64,000 nt of DNA, from the NCBI RefSeq assembly GCF_954871325.1, contig NC_088777.1, positions 49,887,366-49,951,365 on the forward strand. Reading direction: 5' to 3'. The DNA comes from Gordionus sp. m RMFG-2023. Its lineage: Eukaryota; Nematomorpha; Gordioida; Chordodea; Parachordodidae. Below, piece by piece: positions 1-24,000 of this stretch; the stretch's first letter is position 1, and every line of letters starts with the position of its first letter. Position numbers and translations under genes: made by a program. The notes under the pieces were generated by a model. The model searched no databases and was not told where the DNA came from. It saw only the letters and a program-made list of their open reading frames with translations.

Positions 1-9464
<9,464 letters not shown>

Positions 9465-10140
9465 TTAATTTAAAAAAATATAATGTGAAGTGAATATAAT
9501 TTGTAGAACGTTGTTAAAGTTTTAGACACACATTTATGAGAAATGGACATTTGTTAAACCAAAATTAAAATATATATTATAATATAAACTTATTTATCTA
9601 ATCATTGTAATCAAATTACGATACACGCCCTGATTAATAAATTTATATATATATATATATGGTTTATCATATCAGTGATACATTATTACACTTCTTTTAA
9701 GCTAGATTAGCTCTTGATTGCTTAAAATCACGCTCACGAGAAATTTAAGTCGAACCGCGATTTCGCCAGAAATTTACTGAAGTGCAATATTTTATCACAT
9801 AAGCGAGTGAAGCGCATACAATGTATATTCATGAATAGAATACATCGATCCTATATATGATCTCTAACTCTTTCATTATAAATAAAACACTAGTTCGTGA
9901 GTAAAGGCAGGTAGTAAGATAACAGGTATAGCATATTTATGAGTTTCATTTAGAGCAGGATAATAAGGATCCCGGTATAAAATATATTGTACAAGTTAAT
10001 ATAACATAACAGCCATTCGCTACCTGTGTTGCGACAGTCTTTTATTTGTCCATTGACTTTTATTTTGTTTTGTCCCTTAATTTTTTTGGTTATATTTCGT
10101 TATCATGTGCTAAAATCTTGTTGAGTCTTTCTGTATCAAC

Positions 10141-10483
10141 ATCAATGACATATAATAATATCTACACTAACGATGCATTCATAATAATGCATTTAAAAGC
10201 GTCGTTGAATGCAAATCAGCTGGATCCGCCATTTTGGTAACACATATAGTAATTATTCTCATGTTAAAAACTGTTATTAACTTAATAACTTGCTTCCTTA
10301 TTATCACGATGATAAGGCAATTCTTTAATAAAGTCAGCGTTAGACATAGGAATAAATTGGACTCTCGTTTAAAATGCTTAATAATGATATAGGTAACCAA
10401 AAATGGCGTCCCCAGCTGTTTTTCGTTGATGTATACCTTTAACAATTGCATCGTCAGTCTAGGTATTATTATATGTCATTGAT
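10141..10483. mobile_element. Palindromic MITE, CTAGACTGACGATGC family, copy 1
   Basis: The left end ATCAATGACATATAATAATA is mirrored by the right end ending TATATGTCATTGAT. Inner arms carry CTAACGATGCATTC and GCATCGTCAGTCTAG. Conserved internal blocks read CCGCCATTTTGGTAAC and ACCAAAAATGGCG, also inverted. No coding capacity. Three more copies are listed below, two in the opposite orientation. Confidence 0.75.
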
Positions 10484-11367
10484 CAATATACGTTTTGTTG
10501 TCTGACTGAAAATTATTATTATAATAACCATGCTATTATCACATAATGTATAAATTAGTATGATCATTGTCTCGAAAATTAGACATCTAAAAATAAATGT
10601 TCAGGTTGTTTCCGTTAAAATAACTATAAATCGGAGAAATATTTTAGGGCCGGGCTGGATAACTTACAAAATTACTTTTAAGGGCCAGGGTAGAATTGCA
10701 AATTTTCTTTAAGCCTTAGAAAATTCTCTTTCTTCATAAAATATACGGGTAGTCAATCTCTTTCAATCACTATTATCCCACTGACGAGATCAATAACTGA
10801 TATTTTATTGTATCGCAAAGAAAGCATCAAAATCAAGACATAGAAATCTTGCTGCTTTCCTCAAATAAGAATTTACATTTAAACATTACTTGATTGACAT
10901 TGGATATTATATAAAATTATCTAAAAAATATACAATTACAACAGTATCTTATTAATCGCTTGTGTTGCATAATGTGCCATATTTTCACAGCAATGTAGCA
11001 ATGAGTAAAAATTGTATTCGGTATCTGGATAATTTTTTTTACAAATGGATTGAACAAGGATTATATAACATTGTAATTCAACAATCACATACCAAGTTTG
11101 TATAAGATGTTGAGCATCAGGATATAGACATGCATATAATGGAGTCATCTTTTAAATTTATCTCACATATGTTAAAGTATAAATTTTAAAAAATTGTCAA
11201 ACATTGTATTAATGTTTTTTTAAATGATTTCAATCGTGATTTTAAGGGAGGAATAGAATCAACTACATTTTTTTGTTTAAAAACAATTAACGATCGCTAC
11301 ACTTCTGATTTTTATAATTCTAAATTATTAGTACTATTTAGAAAAAATAATGCTCATATATAAATAT

Positions 11368-11593
11368 CAAACCTGCAGAGATATTATTTGCACGGCCTGG
11401 CCCGGCTTTTTTAAAAAAAAATATATATTATATTTATTTTTATAGCTAATTATGGTGATTAAAATATATGGGTTTAAAATGTACGGCCCAACCCGGGTAT
11501 TTAAAAAAAAAATCAGGCCTGAATCGGGTGTATTTGAAAAAAATTAAAATACGGCCCGGACCGTGTACCTAGGCAGGGCTTGCTTGGTCTCTG
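11368..11593. mobile_element. GGCCCGG-rich hAT-like element
   Basis: Starts CAAACCTGCAGAG and ends TTGGTCTCTG, with the same CCCGG-rich interior as the copies at 3289 and 4423. Both flanks are TATA-like, so the target duplication cannot be judged. Confidence 0.5.
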
Positions 11594-11602
11594 GTATATA
11601 TA

Positions 11603-11739
11603 GCAGAGGTAAGAAGAATCAAAAACAAATAATATATACCGCATTGCTTAATATTTAAAAAATAAAATCCTATATTATTTTAATTTTTTTAAATATACCC
11701 AGGCCGGGTCGTACAAATGGTACCTCTGCAGGTCTCTGC
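11603..11739. mobile_element. Short GGCCCGG-type element adjoining the previous one
   Basis: Begins GCAGAGGTA and ends TACCTCTGCAGGTCTCTGC between two copies of TATATATA. It holds CCAGGCCGGGTCGTACAAATGG in inverse orientation to its left neighbour, so two related elements sit back to back. Confidence 0.45.
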
Positions 11740-12709
11740 TATATATAATTATAATCTAATTTTATGATAAATAAAGAGGAATAAGAAATAAAACATACAT
11801 TTTTTTTAATATAAAATTATGATTATAATAACGTATAATTAAAATAACATGTCTAATCTTGATCTCTTTGAAAATAACTTTTCGACAGCCACCTAATATT
11901 ATCTAACAAAAAATTTTATCTTAACAAACTTACGAGGTTCTTGACTCTCTAATATAGTTATCTTAACCCCCTTATCTGCTAGGGCTTCCAACTTATAAAT
12001 GTAATGACAAAGGAATATGTTTTCAATAATTTTCTTAATTCTATTTAAAATTACAGTTAAAATTCGGAAATATGAAGATAATTTCTATATTAAAAAAAAT
12101 ATAATTCAAAAAAAAGAAAAGTTTTTTTTATTTAAGGATATAATTTTTTTTAAAAAAATATGAATTTTCAAAAAGTGATTCCTAAAAACTAATAATTTCT
12201 TGTAATTATTCAAAAAAACAAATGATTGGCGTTTAATTTCTTAATAATACTATTTACTTTCTTTTCCACCAATCAACAACATATAATATTGTAATTTATA
12301 TAAAAATGTATATAATGATTTATAAAATGAGCACAGCGATGACAGTACCATCATTACATTTGTGCATTGATGTCTCAATTGGTGGCGGCGCGCTAAATTT
12401 GTAGGCTACTTAATTTAAAACATTTTTTGAATTTTAAATTCAATATATTGCTATTTTTTTATAATTTATTTTTCCACACTTTAGTTCCAAAATTAATAAT
12501 ATAATTTAGTTCTTAAATCATTCTTTTTCCCGACATTTTATAATATTTCTCGTTCTTCGAAATAGACTAGGAAATTGCTTTTTCACTCAGGTCAGAATAT
12601 CGCATCACATTAGTAATAATCTAGATTTTTTATTAAAACAAAGTTATCAAGTTCACATATATAAATTTTATATCAAAAATACATTAAAAAATAATTTTAA
12701 AAAAAGGTG

Positions 12710-13210
12710 GCACGTGTCACCCTAGAGAGGAGTGAATGCTTAAGAAATTGGATCGGCCTTGGGAGAAATCGCTGATGATGTTAGAAATCATCGTTGGCAC
12801 CGCCTGTAATCTGTCTCATTTTTTGCCTATGGTTTTGATAAAATTAAGGGTATCATTTTCGAAACATGCTTAAGATGTTGGCAACTATTGGTATGAAGAC
12901 CGTGTTTACGAGACCAACATATATTTTTTTAAAGAACTTATGCCGTTTCAATGGATGAGAGTAATCTTCGCTGCAAAATCGATACAAGTGTTGTCCTAGG
13001 TCAGTGGAAGACCGTTCGTCCAGAAGATATAACATCCAATAAGCCTTATTTGAAAGACCCACCGGTTCAAGATTGGGTGGTATATTAACTTTTTTGAGGG
13101 CAGGTAGGAGAATGTTCTTAATTTATGGTGGGGACGTCAGAAGAAGAACTTGCAGTGAAAGGGATGATAGGCATTCGATTCAATGGAATGGCCACAATCG
13201 ACGTATAAAT
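12710..13210. other. Unexplained less AT-rich island
   Basis: About 500 bp of visibly higher complexity than the surroundings. Open frames exist on both strands (12853-13062 minus and 13073-13258 plus), but neither starts with a convincing ATG context or has recognisable motifs. It may be an old transposon fragment or a diverged exon. I cannot choose between these. Confidence 0.3.
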
Positions 13211-13871
13211 AAAAAAAAATTATTATATAAAATAAATTTCTTGCAGTTCGATAATTGAAATTTAAGGTCAGGTTTTTTTTTGCATATTTAGTCAAATGAT
13301 ATCTGAGCTATCAGATTCATTTATTTGTTTCTATTTCACTGCCAAATAATAAACCTAAATCAATGATCCCTTTTGGGAGGAAAAAAAATTCTACACACTC
13401 TTTAAATGGAGTCAATAATGCGAGATCACATTCGTTATTAAAAAAGTTTTCAAAAATTGTTTCCCTATTTTATTTAGCATATTATTTATAGAAATCTTGT
13501 TGCTATACCACGGATACTCTCTAGCATAATTTATATGCTATGCCAAATTATAAGGTTTTCATATTAATTCGATCAGCTGGTGCATTGCAATTTATATTAC
13601 CAGTCGCACTAGAGATATCAATGTCCATCAAGGTATGGATCAGAATTATCACTATCCAAAATCTAGACTGTCTCAAAATTAATTGCAAGCATTTACAATG
13701 GTCAACCTCAATTTCACATTCCATATTGCTACTTAATATTATGAGGGCTGAAATAAATGACTTCTCTAGTTTTCTTGGAAAGATTGATTCTTGCAAATAT
13801 TTCAACTCTAATTAGATTACGTAGACCCGTACTCTACGCATATATGATGTCTATGTTATGGAGTATGATAG

Positions 13872-14184
13872 ATATATAGACTGACGATTCATTTATTAAA
13901 ATGCATTTTTAAGCGTCGCTAAAAGAAAATCAGCTGGACCAGCCATTTTGGTAACCCTTATGATAATTATTCTCATGTTAAAAACTACTATTAAATTGAT
14001 AACTTGGTTCCATATTATCTCGATGATCAGGCAATTATTTAATGTTTGCGTCAGACATAGGAATACATTAGGCTCTAGTTTAAAATTTTAATGATTACTG
14101 TAATCAAGATGGCGTCCACAGCTGATTTGCATTGATGTACACTTTTAATGAATGAGTCGTCAGTCTAGGTATTATATGTCATTG
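13872..14184. mobile_element. Palindromic MITE, CTAGACTGACGATGC family, copy 2
   Basis: Contains AGACTGACGATTCATT at the left, CCAGCCATTTTGGTAACC and AAGATGGCGTCCACAGCTG inside, and GAGTCGTCAGTCTAGG at the right, closing with TATGTCATTGG. Same orientation as copy 1. The left outer terminus is eroded. Confidence 0.7.
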
Positions 14185-15095
14185 GTTTCATCGACATTTA
14201 ATAAAATTTGTTGTTGATTAACAAAAATTTAGTCGTTATTAAAATTCTTATTGTTATCAGTTTTTATATGTATTATTTGGAGTGCAGTAATATTATGCGG
14301 ATATTTGCAGAAATAAAGTATTATTACACATTTCATTATCATTAAATATCTATTATTTGTTGCAATTATATATAATATCGAAATTGGAATAGAGGGATAA
14401 AAACAGGTAACGGGGTGGAATAATCTATACTATACATATATGGGGCATCAAGCTTCATTTCCAGTGGCGCCATCGTGGGGCAAAATGAATCAAACCCCGT
14501 GAAAACTTTGAAGACCCTTAAGAATTTTGCCAAGTGAGTGAGTAAACCCTAAAGATGAAATGTATTTTATAACCAAATGTAAAAATATTTTTTAAGCGCG
14601 AAACTATTTACCCACTGGTGTAAGTTAACCGCAATTAAATTCCTTCGTTCATCTAATTCTAAAAAAAAAAATTAAAATAAATGTTAGTCGAAAAAATATC
14701 ATATCATTTATCTATACGCTTTATATTCTTCCATTTTTAAAAAAAAAAAATTGTGACTTAAATAATAATTGATTCCCTTTTATAACATTTTGCGAAAAAA
14801 TTTAGCCTTTTTAGCATTTGAATTCATAATAAATATTAGCAAAAACATTTCCGAAATAAATCATATAAAAACATTTTTTTATATAATATATTAGGCGTGA
14901 GGAGTATAAGTTATTGAAATCGACGATTTTGTTTAGACCATTTTTAATTTAAAAAAATATACATAAGTCGAATTTAATGTTTGCACCAAGAATAATTTTA
15001 CTCGGTCACAATTTTCTAGTATAAAATTTTTTTGGTAAATAAAAAAAAATACGTCGCGATTTTAAAATTATTAATAAATAAAATAAAATAAATTC

Positions 15096-18000
15096 TTATT
15101 CATCTTCAACGAAAGAAATTTGGCCCGGCCCCCCTTTCCTCATCCATCGCTTGTAGTTTTTGTATTTGCCGCTCTGAAGCAATTTTTTCTTGGCTTCTTC
15201 GTCTTTGACCTTTTTCCATTCCTTTCGTAAAATAAAATTATGAAATATAAAACTGAGATGCACCAATACCTTAGGTTCTTTTTATTACTATTCGTAAATA
15301 TTTTATTTTTTATTTCGTTCATATATGTAAGATAAAAATTTAAAAAAAAACAAATTGATGTCTACAGTTCCAGTAGGGATAAGAGCAGGAAATGTAAACT
15401 CGAACCCGGGGTAAAATGGACCGGAGCGGGTTAGACATCTCTCTGAAAAATCGGTTTCGATTAAGTTCCTGTTATCAAAATTTCGGTTAAATAGAGTTAA
15501 AAATTCTTGGATTTCACTAAACTACCACACTTTATTCACCTAAAATCATCCTAACAAAGTTGCCATAGATATATCCCTCACTCCCTAATTTATTAATAGA
15601 TGAACCTCCGAGAAGGTAGGGTAAATGACCGAGGGGGAACTTTAAACTTAAAAAAAATAGGACGGAAAAATATGAGCCCTTACATCGGACCCAAAGAAAT
15701 TTCTATTTTTTTTAAAAAATAAAAATTTAAATTCCTGTTTTTTTGACGAGGGTGGGGTCTCTGATTTATATTATCCTTGTCTTTCCTATATTGAAAAAAA
15801 AAGGTTTACTCCAACCCCTTCCATCACGTCTAACCTGGTGCAATAATATTTAACACACGATTTGAAGACGATATATCCACATCTGCTACTATGCGCGAAA
15901 TTTAAATAAAATGTTCATTCCCCGCTCTTTTGTTAAGTATTGGAACTCCGATTTCCATTACTAGAGCAATTTTTATAAGGTTTCCTCCAAATTTAGAAGC
16001 TAAAACGTGCCTATAATATCAATTGGAAGGTTAGACATTTTGCGTAACTGGTTAATGATAATTGGTACACATTCTAATAAATCGATCTAAATTAATTATT
16101 CAATTTAAACATAATATAATACTTCTCGTAACATAAGGTGTCCATCATGAGAAGATAAAATGTAGCACCTGAAATGATTTAAATAACTCCAATAATAAAT
16201 TATTTATCAATATTAGTGATCTGCATCGGGCCTAATTTTTCAAGCCTGGCTCGGCCCGAAATTTTTTTAAAAAAGTTCTGCCAGCCTGATCCAAACCCGA
16301 AATTTTTTTAAAAAAATTTACTGGCCCAGCTCCGAATTTATTTAAATATAGAAATTAATTTTTATAATTACTCAAATTAAAAGACATACTTTATAAGTCG
16401 TTTAGTTTAAATAAATAAAATATTTTTATTTTACATTAAAATTGATAAATTTAGATATATTTAAAAAAAATTCTAAGATCCGACCTGGCCCAATTTTTTT
16501 TAAAAAATATTAGGCCCGACCCGGCCCAAAAAGAATTAGGCCGCAGATCTCTATATTATAACAGTTTGATAGTTATACAAGCAACTGACAATATCTATAT
16601 ATAAAAATATTTACATATAAAATTACATTTAAAAAAATTTAGTAAACCTTTAAATCAATTTTTTTTTCTATTCTACTATATTTCAACATTAAAAAAATTA
16701 CAAGTTATTTAAAATATACAATGTTTTATGTTAAAAAAAACAAAGAAAAAATATCGCTTAAAATAAGAAGAATAAGTAATCTAGCGAAGTTCTGTGGAGA
16801 GAAGATTGCCATTGAAGCTTATATAAGTGGCGTTAAGGACAGCTATGGCAAATCTCTGTCTGAGGAAGAAGGCTTCACGAGGAAAGCCAGTAACCTTGAA
16901 GATGTGACAAAATCCATGAAGAAAGATAATGCAAGCTTACCAAAGGAAGTCAAGGTAGTCGATTTCATTGGAATAAAAATATGATCTTCTAAAATTTCCG
17001 CATATATGGAAATTTTAAGCCGTTCTTTTTGCTCGAGTACGTTTGGAGTTGTTAGGTTGGTTAGCGATAATGATCTATACAATAATAGTCCCAAACGAGA
17101 AATTAGGCCGCTTTCCTCATCTTTTTCGCTATGCTATATAAATCTTATCAAAATATTTTTATTCAAATTCCTTTATAATCTTTCTTTTATTTACTGCTAT
17201 TTTGAATTTTCCTTTTTGCCTAATTTTATTTTGGGGGGTTTTTAAAGCATCGCCAAATTTATCATTGCCCCCGACAGCGAATGTATAATCGTAGATAGTG
17301 TTGTTAAATGGCTCATTTTGAGCCGATTTTTTAAAACGGCTATATCAATGTTTTAACCAGAAAAATATTGCCTAAGCCTGGAGATTTCGATCATATATGT
17401 ATAGACCTTTGTTCCTTCTATGAGGAAAATCTGCAGGCTTGCGTAATATTTTTCTGGATAAAATATTGAGTTAGCCGTTTTTAAAAATAGGCTCAAAACG
17501 AGCCGTTTAACAAAACTAATCGTAGATATTGCACTTATAAAACCAATACCTAGCAGGCTGGTAATGGAAAGCCATGGCGAATAGCGTTAATAATTTTCGC
17601 GCAATTCGATGCAGATATATCGTCATCAAAATCGTGTACCATATATCATTTACCCTATAATAAAAGTTGAACCGAAAAATAATATAATATCATAAGGGGA
17701 AAATTTTTACGTCAAAATTAGTTTTTATCCAAAGCGTCTGTTCCAAGTATTCCTCCTTTTCCTCCTCCGTAAATTGATCGAATTGACACTGGCTCATTTT
17801 CATGAACTTGCGAATCAAATATAATTTTTCTTCCATTCCGTATTCCTGAAGGTATATAAGATAAATATTGTTAGGCAAAAGTAAATATAAAATGGTGGGT
17901 CTGGGATTATTGGAGTACTCTACTTAGCATTCACAAAGATAAAAAATTGGTTACAAAGGGTTAGAGGGCGCTTAACCTCAATATTTTAAGCTAAAAAATA

Positions 18001-21000
18001 GTGCCGCATAAAATTCAATCATAAAATCCCGAATTATAAAAAGTTTGTTTCACACCCTGTTCACTTTGAATTCATAATCAGGACAGATTCGCGGGGGGGG
18101 GAGTCCATATCTACAGATAATGCTGTATTTTTGCATACTACACTGTGATTTAGTGATAACTAAGAATTCAGGTTGAAAAGCAACTAAATTGTTGACGTAT
18201 CAACTCGAGAACACTTTTGAGGCATTTTATATTATATTATGATCGATGTAAAGTCTTAAAATTCACGAGAAACCATTTTATTTTTTGACGCAATACTAAA
18301 CTAACCCCCCTTTATAATGATTAAATAATTTGGTATTTGGTCAATATCAATAGGGGAGTGATTACCAAGAGCATTGGGCTGATAAAGATATTGGAAATTC
18401 ATCATCTCTATATTAAACCCATTTTATATACAAATACAATATATTAAGGCAATCGTGTAACATATAAATCTATCATTTCGTATAACCAATAAAAATCTTT
18501 AATGCTTATTTTTTTTTAAAAAAAATGGTTAGCTAGTACTAATTTGAGGTAATCGAATTTGTAAATCCATCTGGCATACCAGTTCAGGTATTCGTAAAGA
18601 GAATACGGCAAGAGAACGAGTTTAACGACTATAAGATCCGTCCATTCGGGCTTGGCGTAGGCGCCCCTTTTGTATAGAGGAGTTAAAAAAAAATAGATAT
18701 ATATTTAGATAGAGTTTATTAGCCATCAACTTTATCTTACTCCTCGGGGAAAAATATGATATACATTATTATTTTTTTAGCTTTTGCAAGGCTTAACTAT
18801 CTTTCAACTTTTAATATTCCTTATTGGGTATGAAGTAGAAGTAAAAGTGCATGGCCAACAGTGTAACGTGAAAATCTGTTTGTACCCATTTGGACTCGTG
18901 CCTGATTCGATATTTTTTTGATTCGAGTTTAGGTCAATTTTTACGACTCCTAGGCCAGACAGGAGTTAATAGGAACATAGAATTGCAAAACAAAAGTAAT
19001 ATGCTAAATTTGTCATACTTGACATCCATTTGTTCTCGAATGATCTTTTTAAGGATTCTTTCTTCTTCCGATTTCATATCCTCCTAAGCGAATAAAAGAT
19101 TTTTAAAAATCATATGTTATATTAATTAAAGTAATGATGATTTTTTTAAAAAAATAAATAAATTTTCCTCCAAAACTTCCCCCTTATTTTCAAAATAAAT
19201 CCTTTTTATTTTTGTTCGGACTAAACCCTAAGCAACCATACCCCATTCATCAATCAAAAGCCCGTATAACTACCAAAAAAAGATTTATGTCATAGATTCC
19301 TGTCACTCAAACTCAAGGGAGATAAGGTAAAAAAAAATATATTTCAAACAAAGTTTAGCATTTTTACTTTGCTCATTTTAAGGTTTTTTTGACGATTCAA
19401 CCTTTTAGCGGATGGGCCATAGAGGTCAGAGAGCAGGCCCTGATTTTCGGCTATTTCTTTGGCTTTTATGCGATATTTGGGAATGGTTAAAAAATAGTTG
19501 AGCACCTCATTGTACTTTTGCCACGCAGTCAAATACTAGTCAATCAATTTGAAATGGTAAATAATTTAGTGTACACACATATATATATATTAGTGATCTG
19601 CATTGGGCCTAATTTTTAAAGCCCGGCCCGGCCCGAAATTTTTTTTTATAAAGTTTTGCCCAGCTTGGTCCGAACCCGAATTTTTTTAAAAAAAATTTTA
19701 CCGGTCCGGCCCGAATTTATTTAAATATAGAAATTAATTTTTATAACTCAAAATAAAGGATATATGTTATTTGGCGTCTACTTTCTATAAATAAAAATCA
19801 CATATTTTTATTTTACATAAAAAAATTCAACATAAAATTGATAAATTTAAGATATATTTTTAAAAAATTTCTAAGGCCCGACCTGACCCGTCCCGATTTT
19901 TTTAAAAATATTAGGCCCGGCCCGAACCCGATAATTTTAAATAGAATTAGGACCGGCCGAAGCCCATTCGGGCCGTGCCTAACTTTGCAGATCTCTAATG
20001 TATTTTATGTGTGTTAGCGTCAATGCGTTATTTTTATCAACTTTGAATGATTTATTTTTTGAGCGCGAATCCGAAATATATTCCACCATGTTTGGAATAC
20101 CTATTCTAAAAACTTCAGACAATTTCGCCATGAGAACTTTTGAGCTTAATCTAATTTACATTTCGTTTTTCCATAGAAATTTTTTTTTAAAACATAAATT
20201 ATAAATGAATCAAGGGTTAATGGCAAAATTGTAAAATAAATTTATGGTGATTATAAGTTTTTCTAGATTATTTTCACCGATTTTTCTATCTGCCGAAATT
20301 ATCAGCAATTTGAAAAACTTTTTACTTATATTTTTATTAGAATTTTAAAATACGGGCTCAAAAAAAATGATTTAAAATTGAAAAAATGACACATTGCTTC
20401 TAACACATATATATATTATATATTAACATTAGTGTTGTTAAATGGCTCGTTTTGAGCCAATTTTTAGAAACGGCTTACTGGATATTTTATCCAGAAAGAT
20501 ATTACGTAGGCCTGAAGATTTTGTTCACAAAAGGAACAAGGGTCTATACATAATATTATCGAAATCTTGAGGCTTAGTCAATATTTTTCTGGCTAAAATA
20601 TCGAGTTAACCGATTTTAAAAATCGGCTCAAAACGAGCCGTCAATACTAATTAACATTATTAAATATGAAGCAAAAATATATTTTCTTTCTTTAAGGGTG
20701 TCCAAAGCATTTAAAATCGTCTAAAAAAAATAATAAATGCCTTTTTTTTAAAAAAAAGAAAAGTGCGACTAATTTTTAGATATCAAATTTTTCGAATTTA
20801 GATTAAACAAATAAATTATTTAATTTGTGACAAGTTTTGAATAATTTTTTGCTAAATGCTAATATTTATTTATAATCTTTTTATTTCCAATAACAATTTT
20901 TTTATCTTTTTTTAGAATATTGTAAATATAAACGTGAAATGATAAGGGCCCTTTACCAGTGTTCAGTGTTCTAGCACATGTTAAAAAACTAAGTCAAAGA

Positions 21001-24000
21001 TCGACGCTGCAAATCACAAACATTTAGATATTTGGCCCTTTTATTTTGTAAAATTTTTTTCGGCACGGCCAAGATATTTTTTTAAAGAAAAACTTAAGAC
21101 CCGGCCCAGGTATATTTAAAATGTTCGGGCCAGGCCGGGCTTAGAACTGGGCCAGCAGGTCCCTGATGTGAATATAAAACATCTTCTCTGATATATCCTC
21201 ACTCCTTAGCCTCTAATACACATAAAACAAACGTGTAAATATCCGGTTTATTAATTAACCCCGCGCAATTAGCCAACGTCAAAGACCGGGCGGGAATTAA
21301 AGGGAGGGGGGGGGTGAAGGACCGTTTTCGAAAATCGAGTAGAAATACTTACAAGAAATAAATAAACAAGAGATGGATAGATGGATTTTAGTAAATATCG
21401 CTGAACCTGGAGCTCCTTTATCTGTATGATCTTAGCTAGCCAAGGTAAAGGTGAAATTTTGCAAACGAAAACAAAATAGTCGCGATCCGTTGATAGAATG
21501 GCGTACGTCAGTGATTGTTAAGTGAGGGAAGGACTTTGCGAATCCATTTATAACGCATATTAGGGATACAATGTACCCCACCTCGATTTGTAATAAGGGT
21601 AGGATATTGTGTATTGCTTACATTTTTTACATTCATATATATATATTATTATTACAGAAACTGCTTGAAAAAAAGAGAAATAAATTCAAAAAGTATGGGA
21701 AATTTTCTCAAATACCAAACTAAGAGAAATATAATAGGAGATAGGTTACGATCATCAAAAACAGTAGTATTGATCTACAAATTCATATTCGATTGTTTTC
21801 AAACCCTGGAAATTTAATTTTACAAAAATTGTTTACAATTTTGACATGACACAAGTCTCATCTCCATTCTTTCAACAATTTAGTGGTCGCTATCAGACTA
21901 TGTAAAGAAAAATGGTGACAGGATAGCAAGCATTTTAAAAAATAATTGAAATAAATGAAAACTACTAAAATTAAACAAATTTTAGCATTTTTATAATGTA
22001 TTCATTTATTCTAAAACTATTCAAATTTTTCAAAAAAAAAATGTAGAAAAATGAAATTATGATAAAAAATTGTGTTACTCTAAATTTATCGTTAATAACT
22101 CCAGGTTAATTTTAAAATTTTGTCCAAAATACAAGCATTAATTATAATGAGTGGCTTAATACTTCCTAAATATATTTTACTACTCAAGCCAGTGTATGTC
22201 CCCTACATTCACGGTAATAAGAAAATTTTTTTTTAATACCACATGAAAAAAAATTCAACTTGAAATTTTCTGACATAGTGACAGCTCCTTTTAGGGTATA
22301 CAAAGACAAATAGTTGTTATTTTTAATAATATATAATATTTTAAATAGTTTCCTATTAATCACATTGGAATATTAAATTTCCATAAGCAAAAGATTATAG
22401 TTTAAAAAAAATTTTTTTAACATTAATGTAATATCATAATTAGAGTGATTTGTGACGTAAAATTATGGCAATTTCAGAGACCTACAGAGGGTACCATTTG
22501 TACGGCGGCCTGACGATTTTTTTTCGGCCTGGGTTTTTTTAAAAAAATATATTTTTATTTATTTTTGATCTTTATAGCTAATAATGGTAATTTAATTTCA
22601 AATATTTGGTTCTAAAATATACAGCCCAGCCAGGACCAACCCGGTTATATTAAAAAAATTAAAATACGGCCCGGACCGTATAACCAGGCTGTGCAGGTCA
22701 ATGGGTAATTTAATGTTAAATTTTTATCAGGATATTTTTTTTTTAATTTGCTTTTCAACAATTTTTATTTGTATTTCTAATTTAAATTATTTTTTGGATG
22801 TTTAAATTGGATAAAAAATTTTATATTTTATACTATGATTAGTGTTGCGTAATCGGCTAAAAACTACGCCAAAGCCTAAAAAGGCTAAGCCTAAAAATCA
22901 GCTAGGCCTAATTAGGCTAAGCCTAAAAATCAGCTAGGCCTAATTAGGCTAAGCCTAAAAATTAGCTAAACCTAAAAATGAGCTAAGCCTAAAAATTGGC
23001 TAAAATAAATTAGTCAAAAATTCTGCATCGATGCCTATGCCTAGCATTAATTATTATTTATTTATTTTAGTAAAATAATTTATTTTATTTATATTTAATG
23101 TAAATATTTTTTACTTATAGTGTTATATTTTGAAATGAAAATAAATGTATTTATTTGAAGTTTTTTTATAAAAAAAATAATATGCTGCTATTGTAAAAAT
23201 ATCATATTCTTTTTAATTTAATTTATTAGTGATTTCACAATCTTCTTTGTAAATACATCTTTTATTGAGGAATTATATTGTAAATTTTATTAGATAAAAA
23301 AACAATCTTTTAAGTGAAAACTTTTATAAATTTTTTTTATCAATTTTGTAAAATTATCTATTTTTTTTATTAAATGAGGGTGTTTTTTTTAAATAATTTT
23401 TTAAAAATATTTATGTTAAACTTTTTTGATGTTATTTTATATGATCTTTTTAAGGATAATATTTTAATGTGACAATTGTCATAATCGTAGTTTTTAAAGT
23501 ATTTTTGACGTAGATGGGCTAAAATTGATAACATGTTTAAATAAAAATTTAGTGAAGATGCATAGATAAGTGACAATTGTCATAATCGTAGATTTTAAAG
23601 TTTTTTGAATTTTTTTGACGTCAATAAGGCTAAAATAAGTATTGATAATATGTTTAAATAAAATTTAGTGAAGATGTACCGTAGAAAAGTGACAATTGTC
23701 ATATTCGTTATTTTTAAAGTTTTTTTGAATTTTTTTGACGAAAATATGTTAAAATAAGTATTGATAACATGTTTAAATAAAATTTAGTGAAGATGTACCG
23801 TAGAAAAGTGACAATTGTCATAATCGTTATTTTTAAAGTTTTTTGAATTTTATTGACGAAAATATGTTAAAATAAGTATTGATAACATGTTTGAATAAAA
23901 ATTTAGTGAAGATGTACTCTAGATAAGCGACAATTGTCATAATCGTTATTTTGAAGTTTTTTGAAGCAAATGGGTTAAAATTAATGCTATATTTAATTTT

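Larger units (their letters stand above)
9465..15095. other. Intergenic region between the receptor and DNAJC25
   Basis: Convergent intergenic space between the plus-strand receptor and the minus-strand DNAJC25. A possible receptor polyadenylation signal, AATAAA, lies near 9888. It contains two palindromic MITEs (10141-10483 and 13872-14184), two GGCCCGG-rich elements (11368-11593 and 11603-11739), an unexplained less AT-rich island (about 12710-13210), and a minus-strand 70-codon frame at 10936-11148 that I cannot assign. I see nothing else in it. Confidence 0.6.

Noticed and set aside
10936-11148. Minus-strand 70-codon ATG frame reading MTPLYACLYPDAQHLI
   Set aside because: No domain, no splice partner and no neighbour support. 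Kept only as a note.
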